Assembly: GCA_018221175.1 (NCBI GenBank)
Contig: JAAOYE010000038.1
Span: forward strand, 1-23,752
From: Candidatus Woesearchaeota archaeon
GTDB lineage: Archaea; Nanobdellota; Nanobdellia; Woesearchaeales; BM511
Length of the DNA: 23,752 nucleotides
Direction of reading: 5' to 3'
Positions 1 through 7,646 of this stretch are shown here, piece by piece; the first letter of the stretch is position 1; each line of letters opens with the position of its first letter. The notes below the pieces were generated by a model. It had not been told where the DNA came from, did not search any database, and was given only the letters and a program-made list of their open reading frames with translations. Position numbers and translations under genes: made by a program.

Positions 1-456
1 AGAACTTTTTTGGAGTGGGAAAAAACAAATTCTGACGCGTATCTTGCAAATGCTTTTTTAATGATGGATGCAGTCGAACATTCGCCGTGGCAAATCGGGT
101 ACTATGACAAAAAAGATGACAGGATGACAACTTTTAACATTGGAAAAAAAATAACCCAAAACCCAGAAGCCGAAGTCTTTAAGAAAAAAAAGGTTGTAGA
201 AAAACTTTTGCTTTCAAAAGTAAAAATAGGATACACAGACGCGCTTGGTATTGCAAAAAAGCATCAGGAAGGGAAATTTTCAGGGAACACCCCTTTAAAA
301 AAAATAATACTCTTGCAGCATTTGGACAAGGGGCATCTTTACAATATAACATTTATAACTCCTGCCTTTAAGACTCTAAACATCAAAGTTTCATCAGAAG
401 ACGGACATGTTATCTCTGACAAATTAACATCAATATTTGACTTTCAAAAGAAATGA
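1..456 (+). CDS. hypothetical protein, C-terminal part, 5' end cut by window
   Basis: The reading frame is open from base 1 and ends in TGA at 454-456. The TTG at 10 is not preceded by a ribosome binding site, so I treat the gene as truncated by the window edge and not as starting here. About 151 residues are visible. They are soluble and mixed alpha/beta. The last 80 residues have a helix followed by alternating hydrophobic strands and a final '-V-S-x-x-D-G-H-V-I' hairpin. This loosely resembles a PepSY-like fold (helix, then strands ending in a 'D-G-x-V' turn), but that is shape only and not a recognised family. There are no cysteines, no membrane segments and no catalytic motif. Transcription probably stops in the T-rich stretch 609-618. 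I do not recognise the protein. Confidence 0.7.
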   Translation, partial: RTFLEWEKTNSDAYLANAFLMMDAVEHSPWQIGYYDKKDDRMTTFNIGKKITQNPEAEVFKKKKVVEKLLLSKVKIGYTDALGIAKKHQEGKFSGNTPLKKIILLQHLDKGHLYNITFITPAFKTLNIKVSSEDGHVISDKLTSIFDFQKK

Positions 457-489
457 AGATTTCTTGTGGATTTGAAAAATACAAGTATT

Positions 490-553
490 TTTCATATTCC
501 AAAAAAAGTAATTCTTTTGGGCTTGAAATTTTAAATTTCATATTCCAAAAGAA
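490..553. repeat. direct repeat pair plus mutually exclusive inverted repeats
   Basis: The 15-mer TTTCATATTCCAAAA occurs at 490-504 and again at 536-550. Between them TTCTTTTGG (512-520) is complementary to the end of either copy: CCAAAA at 499-504 (6 bp) or CCAAAAGAA at 545-553 (9 bp). The longer pairing encloses a perfect palindrome, GAAATTT-T-AAATTTC, at 525-539. The region is non-coding on both strands as far as I can see. It may be the 3' end structure of the upstream gene or a protein-binding site upstream of the dUTPase promoter. Confidence 0.55.
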
Positions 554-589
554 ATAGTTTCCAAACTATATTCTGGAGTCGCGATTTGT

Positions 590-599
590 TTTTAAATAA
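590..599 (+). promoter_or_regulatory. TATA box for dut
   Basis: TTTTTAAATA lies about 100 bases before the dUTPase start. Archaeal spacing puts transcription start near 620-625, giving a leader of about 75 nt. That is longer than for most genes in this window. Confidence 0.45.
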
Positions 600-629
600 G
601 TTCCTATTGATTTTTTTTAGTATTTTTTC

Positions 630-690
630 GGATAGGTTTGTGGGTGGGGCCGCATTTTCTATCCTCTAAATTTTTTAGAGAAAACAGAGG
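630..690 (+). promoter_or_regulatory. structured 5' leader and RBS of dut
   Basis: Two adjacent hairpins fill the predicted leader. GGATAG at 630-635 pairs with CTATCC at 659-664 around a G-rich 23-nt loop. CTCTAAA at 664-670 pairs perfectly with TTTAGAG at 674-680 around three T. They share base 664, so they abut or compete. A Shine-Dalgarno-like AGAGG follows at 686-690, nine bases before ATG 700. Whether the structure is regulatory is unknown. Confidence 0.4.
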
Positions 691-699
691 TTTTTTTTG

Positions 700-1128
700 A
701 TGGAAGTACAAATAGTCAAGGTCGACAAAGATTTACCAACACCTTCTTACCAGCACAAAGGCGACGCAGGAATGGACCTTTACAGTGCAGAAGAATACAC
801 GCTGCAGCCAGGCGAATACAAGATAATCTCATCAGGCATAAAAGTTGCAGTACCAGAAGGATACGAGCTTCAAGTCAGGCCAAGAAGCGGGATGGCAGCA
901 AAGCATGGAGTAACAGTTCTAAACACGCCAGGGACAATCGACCACCAGTACAGAGGAATAGTTGGAGTCATATTAATCAATCATTCAAAAGAATCTTACG
1001 AAATAAAAAAAGGAGACAGAATAGCACAAGCAATCTTCAACGAATTTAAATCAGTAGAAATAAAAGAAGTAGACACACTAGACGAAACAAAAAGAGGAGA
1101 AGGAGGCTTTGGCTCAACAGGAAAGTAG
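700..1128 (+). CDS. dut: dUTP diphosphatase (trimeric dUTPase)
   Basis: Hydrolyses dUTP to dUMP and pyrophosphate, keeping uracil out of DNA and supplying dUMP for thymidylate synthesis. All five motifs of the homotrimeric family are present in 142 residues: motif I DAGMDLYSA (22-30), II PRSGMAAKHG (61-70), III around GTIDHQYRG (78-86) with the catalytic Asp81 and the base-stacking Tyr84, IV KGDRIAQAIF (104-113), and V RGEGGFGSTG (132-141), the glycine-rich tail that closes over the phosphates. The length is typical of the family. I chose ATG at 700 over the in-frame TTG at 697 because AGAGG at 686-690 is well placed and the protein then begins at the usual first beta strand. The gene is preceded by an unusually structured leader and followed by a radical SAM gene on the same strand. 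Confidence 0.97.
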   Translation: MEVQIVKVDKDLPTPSYQHKGDAGMDLYSAEEYTLQPGEYKIISSGIKVAVPEGYELQVRPRSGMAAKHGVTVLNTPGTIDHQYRGIVGVILINHSKESYEIKKGDRIAQAIFNEFKSVEIKEVDTLDETKRGEGGFGSTGK

Positions 1129-1209
1129 CACAAGCAAACACAAGCTTTATTAAAAAAAGAGGAATCCAGATGAAAACAAGTCCAATCAGACTCTTAAGAG
1201 GTTCAAAAC

Positions 1210-1953
1210 ATGCAAGCATATATGGGTGGAATAGTGCCTACATCTTTTCCAAACTGGAAGAAGAACTCATGTTTAGCAATCTTCTTTGCGGGATGTAATT
1301 TTAAATGTCCCTACTGTAACTCTCCACTTCTCTTGGACTTTAAGGAAGAATACCTCCATGACATTCTTGAACTAAAACGGCAGATAAACGCTTTTGCAAA
1401 CACAGTTGACTCAGTTATATTTACAGGAGGGGAACCAACACTTCAAAGACAGGCACTTCTAAATCTTGCACGCCACTGCAAGCAAATCGGGCTAAAAGTA
1501 GGGCTTTTAACAAACGGCTCAAAACCAGACACAATCCTCTCACTTCTAAGAGAAGATATTTTAGACTACATAGAAGTTGACATCAAAGCGCCAGAGCGCG
1601 AAGACATATTTGAGTCAGTCACACAATCACAAACATTTTTCAAGCCAACAAAAGAAATAATAAATGACTTGAAAGAAACACTAAACCTCCTAAAAAAGAA
1701 CAAGAAAAAAATCCAGACGTTTTTTACAACAACAATAGTGCCAGGCCTATCAGACAACCCTCAATTTCTAGAAAAAATTGCAAGGCTAATAAAAGAATTT
1801 GACACAACCTGGCTATTAAAAGGATTTGACCCAGAAGACGTCCACCACAAGGTCATGCGAGAGCTTGAAGGGGTAAAAGAAGAAGAACTAATCCTGTTAA
1901 AAGACAAGCTTCAAAAAAAATATCCAATCATATCCATAGAGATATCTGATTAG
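1210..1953 (+). CDS. radical SAM protein, anaerobic ribonucleotide reductase activase-like
   Basis: A radical SAM enzyme of 247 residues. The [4Fe-4S] cysteines are in CNFKCPYC (Cys29, Cys33, Cys36; CxxxCxxC). The SAM-binding GGE motif is in FTGGEPTLQ near residue 72. The N-terminal 'GGIVPTSFPNW...' followed by 'FFAGCNFKCPYCNSP' is the signature of the family annotated as activating protein of anaerobic ribonucleoside-triphosphate reductase (NrdG/PflA-like), which makes the glycyl radical on a partner enzyme. No NrdD is in the window, so the partner is inferred. The C-terminal 60 residues are charged and helical. The start ATG has AAGAGG at 1196-1201. Proximity to dut suggests a shared role in dNTP supply. 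A different radical SAM activase substrate is possible. Confidence 0.85.
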   Translation: MQAYMGGIVPTSFPNWKKNSCLAIFFAGCNFKCPYCNSPLLLDFKEEYLHDILELKRQINAFANTVDSVIFTGGEPTLQRQALLNLARHCKQIGLKVGLLTNGSKPDTILSLLREDILDYIEVDIKAPEREDIFESVTQSQTFFKPTKEIINDLKETLNLLKKNKKKIQTFFTTTIVPGLSDNPQFLEKIARLIKEFDTTWLLKGFDPEDVHHKVMRELEGVKEEELILLKDKLQKKYPIISIEISD

Positions 1954-1967
1954 AGTAGTACAAAATC

Positions 1968-1975
1968 TTTATAAA
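1968..1975 (+). promoter_or_regulatory. TATA box for the Kef-type antiporter gene
   Basis: TTTATAAA ends 23 bases before ATG 1999, which predicts a leaderless or nearly leaderless transcript. Confidence 0.6.
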
Positions 1976-1998
1976 GTAGTCAATTCAAAAAAGAGTAT

Positions 1999-3708
1999 AT
2001 GGTTGTAGGAACATCAGGAGACATATTCTTTGAGCTTGGAATCATAATAATTATTGCGACTATGGGCGGTTATCTTGCTAGGCTTCTAAGACAGCCTCTT
2101 ATCCCTGCATACATACTTGTTGGAGTGATTCTTGGGCCAGTACTTAATCTTATCACAAATCAGGAAGTAGTCCTGACAATGTCTGAAATAGGAATCTCTT
2201 TTTTGCTGTTTACAGTAGGCCTGGAACTTGACTTAAAAAAGCTTCGAGACATAGGTTCAATCGCGACTCTTGGAGGATTACTGCAATTCATATTCCTGTT
2301 CTCTACCGGGTTTTTAGTCGCATCGGTTTTAGGATATATTCCTCTTGAAGCAGTCTATATGGCATTAGTGCTTGTTTTTTCATCTACAATGGTTGTCATC
2401 AAGCTTTTATCTGACAAAAGAGAACTTGACACTCTTCATGGAAGAATACTAATAGGGCTTCTTTTAATGCAGGACATTTTGGCAATCCTTGCAATATCAG
2501 TTCTTTCAACTATCAATAATTTATCAGCACTAACACTCTTGGCAGCAGTCCTAAAAGGAGCAAGCCTGTTTGTTATTGCAACGCTTGCAGCAAAGCTAGT
2601 ATTTCCAAGAATATTCAAATTCGCAGCAAAGTCACAAGAACTACTATTTCTTTTGGCAGTATCTGTTTCATTCGCATTCTCACTCTTATTCACTTTGTTT
2701 GATTTTTCTATTGCCATTGGCGCATTCATCGCAGGCGTCAGTCTTGCAAACCTGCCATACAACATAGAAATAGTATCAAGAGTAAGGCCATTAAAAGACT
2801 TTTTCTCAACAGTCTTCTTTGTCTCGCTAGGTCTTCAAATAGTTCTTTCCACATTTTCAAAAATAGTCGTTCCACTAATAGTATTTTTAATATTTACAAT
2901 ATTTTTCAAGACGCTACTAAACATCGTGATTGTCGCAGTGTTTGGATATGAAAAAAGAACATCGTTTATCACAGCTATATCTCTTGCTAACATTTCAGAA
3001 TTCGGGCTTATCATAGTGATGGCTGGAAGAACAATGGGTCATATAAGCGAGGAGTTTTTATCGCTTGTAATAATTCTTACAACAATAACAATTATCACAA
3101 GCACATACTTTATAAAATTCAACAAAGGATTTTACAAAACATTAAAGCCATTCATTGCAATGCTTGGGCCATTTAGGACAAACGTGCATCAGCTTCACTA
3201 CATACAAAAAGAAGAGCCTCACGAAGTTATAATGATAGGATATGACAGGATAGGATACAACATCTATCAGACTCTTAGCAAAATCAATGAGGACGTGCTT
3301 ATAGTTGACTTTAACCCTGACATCATAAAGCGGCTTATAAAAAAACAAATACCATGCATCTACGGCGATATTGGCGATATCGAAATCCTTGAAAGGCTTG
3401 ACCTAAAAAGCGTTAATACAGTGATATCAACAATACCAGAGATTCAAGAAAACCTGCTTTTAATAAAAAAGGTCAAAGAGCACAACAAAGACGCCATGAT
3501 ATTTGTCACAGCATACCAGGTTGAAGAAGCACTCGAACTTTACGATGAAGGCGCAGATTATGTTATCTTGCCGCATTTCCTTGGCGGAGAGCATGTGTCC
3601 TTGCTTTTGGAAGATGTTTCAAAAGATGTCAACAAGCTCCTGGACACAAAGATGCAGCACATAAGAGAGTTAAATTTAAGAAAAGAGCTTCACCCCCACC
3701 ACACATAA
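1999..3708 (+). CDS. CPA2-type cation:proton antiporter with TrkA-N domain (Kef/NapA-like)
   Basis: Membrane protein of 569 residues. Residues about 8-385 form a dozen hydrophobic segments of the Na+/H+ exchanger fold. They include the early 'GYLARLLRQPLIPAYILVG' segment and the 'FLLFTVGLELDL' segment typical of KefB/NapA proteins. Residues about 410-530 are a cytoplasmic TrkA-N (RCK) domain with a Rossmann turn MIGYDRIGYNIY and the acidic strand end IVDFNP, expected to bind NAD(H) or another nucleotide and gate transport. The usual second TrkA-C domain is absent: the protein ends about 40 residues after the Rossmann domain with a His-rich HPHH tail. It likely exchanges K+ or Na+ for H+. The stop TAA shares one base with the ATG of the next gene, so the two are translationally coupled. 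Confidence 0.92.
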   Translation: MVVGTSGDIFFELGIIIIIATMGGYLARLLRQPLIPAYILVGVILGPVLNLITNQEVVLTMSEIGISFLLFTVGLELDLKKLRDIGSIATLGGLLQFIFLFSTGFLVASVLGYIPLEAVYMALVLVFSSTMVVIKLLSDKRELDTLHGRILIGLLLMQDILAILAISVLSTINNLSALTLLAAVLKGASLFVIATLAAKLVFPRIFKFAAKSQELLFLLAVSVSFAFSLLFTLFDFSIAIGAFIAGVSLANLPYNIEIVSRVRPLKDFFSTVFFVSLGLQIVLSTFSKIVVPLIVFLIFTIFFKTLLNIVIVAVFGYEKRTSFITAISLANISEFGLIIVMAGRTMGHISEEFLSLVIILTTITIITSTYFIKFNKGFYKTLKPFIAMLGPFRTNVHQLHYIQKEEPHEVIMIGYDRIGYNIYQTLSKINEDVLIVDFNPDIIKRLIKKQIPCIYGDIGDIEILERLDLKSVNTVISTIPEIQENLLLIKKVKEHNKDAMIFVTAYQVEEALELYDEGADYVILPHFLGGEHVSLLLEDVSKDVNKLLDTKMQHIRELNLRKELHPHHT

Positions 3709-3962
3709 TGAACCTAAAGGAACTAAAGAAAAAAGGGAGACTTCTAAAGCCGATAATAAATATTGGAAAAAAAGGCGTGACAGACGAGCTTATTATCGAG
3801 ATAAAAAAGGCTTTAAAGAATAAGAAACTCATAAAGATAAAGCTTAATAAGAGCGCTCTTGAAGAAAAAGACAAAAACGACATTTTAGATGAAATAATCA
3901 AAAAAACAGATGCATACATTATTTCTTTTGTAGGATTTAACGCGGTTTTGCACAAAAAGTAG
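3708..3962 (+). CDS. CRS1-YhbY domain RNA-binding protein
   Basis: Small basic protein of 84 residues that is a complete CRS1-YhbY (CRM) domain. This IF3-C-like alpha/beta fold binds structured RNA and, in bacteria, pre-50S ribosomes. The diagnostic loop is IGKKGVTDEL (19-28), corresponding to the family's 'GKxGlt' turn. It follows an N-terminal helix and a short basic stretch and precedes the long helix LIIEIKKALKN. The protein ends in the usual strand pair YIISFVGFNAVLHKK. Its ATG overlaps the stop codon of the antiporter by one base, so it is probably translated by termination-reinitiation from the same mRNA. A role in ribosome assembly is inferred from the family. Confidence 0.93.
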   Translation: MNLKELKKKGRLLKPIINIGKKGVTDELIIEIKKALKNKKLIKIKLNKSALEEKDKNDILDEIIKKTDAYIISFVGFNAVLHKK

Positions 3963-3978
3963 CTTCTTAGACCAAAAA

Positions 3979-3986
3979 TTTATAAA
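3979..3986 (+). promoter_or_regulatory. TATA box for the 4033-7599 gene pair
   Basis: TTTATAAA lies about 50 bases before ATG 4033. Transcription near 4010 would give a leader of about 23 nt carrying AGAGGT at 4021-4026 as ribosome binding site. Confidence 0.6.
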
Positions 3987-4032
3987 CGAAAAACCTCAAT
4001 ATTAGTATTGACTGTAAAAAAGAGGTAAATAA

Positions 4033-5652
4033 ATGGTACTCCAAAGCCCATTTAAGCGTTTGATAAAGTATGGTTTCTTTAATGATAAAGGTAAATCCGA
4101 ATTTGAAAACTTAACACCTGAAGAAAGAGAAAGAAAACTAATGCTTTTATCAGATGAGAAAGCTCTTGAAATGTGCGATGTGGAGTATGCTGAAGAATCA
4201 TTTGAAATATATATCCCAACAGAATTTCCTCAGTCACTCAAAAGATACTGGCTTGCAGTCGAGTCCCAGCACCAAAACCCAGAAACTTTCTACAACTGGT
4301 TTCATCACCAAATGTCACTAGAACAATCTCTTCAAGTAGAAAAAATAATTGATAATTACGCAGCATCAGAAGCATCAAGCTTTTTTGGCATGATGCAGCA
4401 AAGACTCTCAATCCAGCAAGGGAATGTGTCAAACTTCCTAAAGGGAATCAGCGACATGGTAAAAGGGCTTTTTCAAATCGTAAGAGAAATCAGAATCATT
4501 AGTGACAGGCTTCAATATTATACAGACACTTACGAGCAAAACGAGAACACACAATCATCAGAGATAGTATTAAAAGGGCTTTGGGTAGACCAGGTGGAGG
4601 GAGGCACAAAAAACCCTGCCTCCATCTACGGTCTCGCACAACAAGTTGGATTTACAATCCTGCCAGACATATTTTTTAGAATAAGCCTAAAAGGGCCAAA
4701 AGAAGTCGACGAAAAAGTAGAAAAGCTTGAGTTTAACGAGAAAGTAAAAGAAGTCCTTAAAAGAAAGCTTCGTCAATACTACGAATGGAAAGTAAGAACA
4801 TTCAAAGAGCTTGAGACAAGAAAAAAGTTTGAACTAAAATATCTTAAGCAGCACTATGAAACGATAAAACTCTATATTTCCTGGATTAAACCATACCTAA
4901 GGTATATTAACAGGATGCAGCAGCTTGAAAAACTGGAAAAAGATCCAAGAATAGTAAAATCGTTTGAAGGAGCTTTTATAGAGATTGAAACACTTGGGAA
5001 AAGAAAAAGAAAAGGTGCACAATACAACACCATAGTCTTAGCTACAATAACCCACAGGACGCGTCCTGAAACATTAATCCATCAGCCTCATGAATATCAG
5101 CAAAAAGCCCCGCTTCACATGGGAAGAAGCGACATTAAAGTCAGGCTTTACACTTGGACAGATGAACAGCTTGAAAACTACAAGAAATACAGGCAGGAAG
5201 AAGACCTCGCGCTTTTGTCATCAATAGATGAATCAATAAAAGAGGCAATGGACTCGCTTGGAGACGAGCTTAGAAGCTATCTTGGACTTGAGGGCGAAGC
5301 ATTCGGGGATGAAAGAAGGGTTCACGATTTGGCCCAAAACCTTATCTCAAACAACATCTCAAGGGACTTTGAGTCTGCAATACAAAAAGCAAAAACAATG
5401 ATTGGCGAGTCAAAGAAAAAGCCAAAGCCAACAGGAGCACTTGACCCTTTTGTATCAGTCTTTCAGGGAGTCTTTGAAATATTTGGGGCGCTTGGAGTTC
5501 CAAACGTAAAAACAATGAAAAAGCCAAAGAAGAAAAAAGAAGACCCTCATCTTGTTAAAAAAGACAAGCAAAAAGCTGAAGGTGATGGCAGAATGGCAGC
5601 ATATCTTATTTATAAAAATTACAAGAAATCACATAAAATGATTACATGGTGA
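4033..5652 (+). CDS. conserved-looking hypothetical protein, first gene of a three-gene cluster
   Basis: Protein of 539 residues that I do not recognise. It is largely alpha-helical and highly charged. There is no signal peptide and no convincing transmembrane segment, although a hydrophobic amphipathic stretch, DPFVSVFQGVFEIFGALGVP, lies near residues 476-495. Residues about 225-325 look like long helices (Lys/Glu/Arg-rich, coiled-coil-like). Residues about 325-400 look beta-rich around 'GAFIEIETLGKRKRKGAQYN' and 'IKVRLYTWTDEQ'. Residues 495-525 form a Lys-rich low-complexity tail before a short aromatic-basic C-terminus. No Walker, HxH, DxD or cysteine motif is visible. It has its own TATA box and RBS, and the next gene starts six bases after its stop, so the two are very probably co-expressed. 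A structural or scaffold role is possible but unsupported. Confidence 0.85.
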   Translation: MVLQSPFKRLIKYGFFNDKGKSEFENLTPEERERKLMLLSDEKALEMCDVEYAEESFEIYIPTEFPQSLKRYWLAVESQHQNPETFYNWFHHQMSLEQSLQVEKIIDNYAASEASSFFGMMQQRLSIQQGNVSNFLKGISDMVKGLFQIVREIRIISDRLQYYTDTYEQNENTQSSEIVLKGLWVDQVEGGTKNPASIYGLAQQVGFTILPDIFFRISLKGPKEVDEKVEKLEFNEKVKEVLKRKLRQYYEWKVRTFKELETRKKFELKYLKQHYETIKLYISWIKPYLRYINRMQQLEKLEKDPRIVKSFEGAFIEIETLGKRKRKGAQYNTIVLATITHRTRPETLIHQPHEYQQKAPLHMGRSDIKVRLYTWTDEQLENYKKYRQEEDLALLSSIDESIKEAMDSLGDELRSYLGLEGEAFGDERRVHDLAQNLISNNISRDFESAIQKAKTMIGESKKKPKPTGALDPFVSVFQGVFEIFGALGVPNVKTMKKPKKKKEDPHLVKKDKQKAEGDGRMAAYLIYKNYKKSHKMITW

Positions 5653-5658
5653 AAAACA

Positions 5659-7599
5659 ATGGAGGATTATTACGGGCCCATGGACAGAGAACCAATAGTT
5701 CCAATAGGACAAATAGGTGCATCAACTAATCCGTTCCAGCACCAAACAGAAGCATTAAAGGCAAGAATTTTCCACGGTGCAAACAGGGTTGAGTTCTCAT
5801 TTTTTGGAAAGGAAAAAGCAAACAAGGAGCAGCCAGCACCAGAATCTTTTGGAAAAAGAGAAAGAGAAGACATGCGGACACTTGCAGAGTACAACAAAGT
5901 CCTTACCTCAACGCACGCAACTGTTGGAGTTAATGGCCTTTCAGGATTTAACCAGGGAAATTTTTCTGAAGACATTCGAAAATCAAATGTTGATGAACTA
6001 AAAAGAGCAATCGACTTTGCATCTGAAGCAAGCACAGGGGGCGCTGTTGTTTTTCACACTGGAGAGGCTCCAAGAAGCATGGTGTCCAGATGGAAAAAAA
6101 ATAGTGATGAGCCACAGTTTCAAAAACATCCGCATGAAGCAGAGGAAGAAGAGCACTACCTTGTAGATCCAGTGACCCAGCAGATGGTTGCAAGAATCAA
6201 AGAAAATGAAAAAGTCGCTTTTCCGATTTTTAAACTTGATGAAAATGGAAACACGGTTTATATGAAAAATGAGAAAGGAGAAATTGTAAAAGATGACCTT
6301 ACGGGCGAGCCAATCCCCGAGTACGAAGTCAAAGATGGAAACATACAAACACAGGTAAGTTCTTTCAAACAATTTAGACAAGAACAAGAAAAAAAGCTTC
6401 TTGATTCTGGCAAGGAACCATCAGACGAAGACAGAAAAGACATAATCAAAGAATTCTTTCGAAGACAAAAGATGAAGGATATAATCTATTTCATGGGTCA
6501 ATCAAAAGGGTTTGAAAAGCATTATACAGAAGGGCTTAAAGATAGGGAAAAGATTATCAAATCATTGAAATTTTATAGAGATTTAAAAGAAAAAGTTCCA
6601 GAAGAGGACTGGTGGAAATATCAACAGCAAGTTAGTCCGAGTATTCGCAATCTGCATTTTATTCCAAATGACATATCTGACCCGGTGGAGTATCTTGAGG
6701 ATGCGCTAAAAGCAAACGAAAAAGATATTGGTTATGGTCGTGAAATCGCACTTTCTGGAAGAAGACAGGCAAAAGAAATGCTTGATATGATTGACCGCTC
6801 GATGATTGCAGAAGACTATGCGCATCAAAAAGCAACAGAATCAATGACAGACGCAGCGATGTACGCACTTGAAAAGACTGAAGCAAGAGCAAGAGCAGGC
6901 GATAAACTCATTGAAAACAATCCTTTGTATATCTCTCCAGAATCATGGCAGCCAGAGATGTACGGTGGCCACCCTGATGAGCTAAAAATGCTTGTGCAGG
7001 ATGCAAGAGTAAGATTTGCTGGCGAACTAAAAAGAGTTAGAGGATTCTCTGAAAAACAAGCACAGGCAACTGCAAACAAGCACATAAAAGCGACAATAGA
7101 CATAGGACACCTAAATACTTGGAGGCGTTTTTTTGTCAAAAAAGAAACTGAAACTCAAGAGCAGTACGACAAAAGGTTTAAAAACTGGGTTTTGGACAAA
7201 ACAAAAGACCTTGCAAATAATGACATTGTTGGACACGTTCATTTATCAGACAACTATGGGTTTCACGATGAACACTTAACAATTGGTGATGGGAACGCGC
7301 CTGTCAAAGAATTCATAGAGATATTGAAAAAGGTGGGTGTTGACGACTTCATTGTTGAAGGAGGAAGCTTTAATCCTATGACTGCGCTTCCAGACTCATG
7401 GGCATACCTTGGCTCTCCTGTTTACAGCTTGTTTAGGCCTGGAATCACAGGGCAAACATGGAGCGATGGAATCCTGCAGGATGGGTTTCATCAAAGTTAT
7501 TTTGGAAGCACAGAACCTCCAAGATACATAATTGGTGAATATGCGCCATCAGAAGATTATAAGGGGGCGCCGTTTTACACAGGCGTCCCGCTTGAATAG
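5659..7599 (+). CDS. endonuclease IV / xylose isomerase-like TIM-barrel protein with large insertion
   Basis: Protein of 646 residues. The first 140 and last 180 residues form the two parts of an AP-endonuclease family 2 (xylose isomerase-like) TIM barrel. Residues matching the endonuclease IV metal-ligand series are present in order: His86 (STHATVGVN), His133 (VFHTGE), Asp481 and His484 (TIDIGH), His526/His528 (GHVHLSDN), Asp537 and His539 (DEHLTIGDG, like D-R-H-x-x-I-G-x-G), and Glu567 (IVEGG). The ligand corresponding to endonuclease IV Glu145 is not obvious. Between residues 140 and about 470 lies an inserted, mostly helical and charged region absent from ordinary family members of about 280 residues. 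The protein may be an AP/nucleic-acid phosphodiesterase or a sugar epimerase; the ligand set favours a metal-dependent enzyme. GGTG at 5646-5649 serves as ribosome binding site before ATG 5659. Confidence 0.8.
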   Translation: MEDYYGPMDREPIVPIGQIGASTNPFQHQTEALKARIFHGANRVEFSFFGKEKANKEQPAPESFGKREREDMRTLAEYNKVLTSTHATVGVNGLSGFNQGNFSEDIRKSNVDELKRAIDFASEASTGGAVVFHTGEAPRSMVSRWKKNSDEPQFQKHPHEAEEEEHYLVDPVTQQMVARIKENEKVAFPIFKLDENGNTVYMKNEKGEIVKDDLTGEPIPEYEVKDGNIQTQVSSFKQFRQEQEKKLLDSGKEPSDEDRKDIIKEFFRRQKMKDIIYFMGQSKGFEKHYTEGLKDREKIIKSLKFYRDLKEKVPEEDWWKYQQQVSPSIRNLHFIPNDISDPVEYLEDALKANEKDIGYGREIALSGRRQAKEMLDMIDRSMIAEDYAHQKATESMTDAAMYALEKTEARARAGDKLIENNPLYISPESWQPEMYGGHPDELKMLVQDARVRFAGELKRVRGFSEKQAQATANKHIKATIDIGHLNTWRRFFVKKETETQEQYDKRFKNWVLDKTKDLANNDIVGHVHLSDNYGFHDEHLTIGDGNAPVKEFIEILKKVGVDDFIVEGGSFNPMTALPDSWAYLGSPVYSLFRPGITGQTWSDGILQDGFHQSYFGSTEPPRYIIGEYAPSEDYKGAPFYTGVPLE

Positions 7600-7604
7600 T
7601 AAGA

Positions 7605-7615
7605 GTTATATATTA
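7605..7615 (+). promoter_or_regulatory. TATA-like box before the nucleotidyltransferase gene
   Basis: GTTATATATTA just after the TIM-barrel stop codon could drive an internal transcript starting near 7632-7638. The gene may also be read from the 3979 promoter. Confidence 0.4.
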
Positions 7616-7646
7616 GCATCATGATAAATAACAGTAAAAGAGGTGG

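Noticed and set aside
1170..1298. 42-codon ORF starting ATG 1170, with AAAGAGG upstream, overlapping the radical SAM start
   Set aside because: It runs out of frame through the conserved radical SAM N-terminus, and the likely TATA (near 1144-1153) would place transcription start at or after its ATG. It looks like chance.
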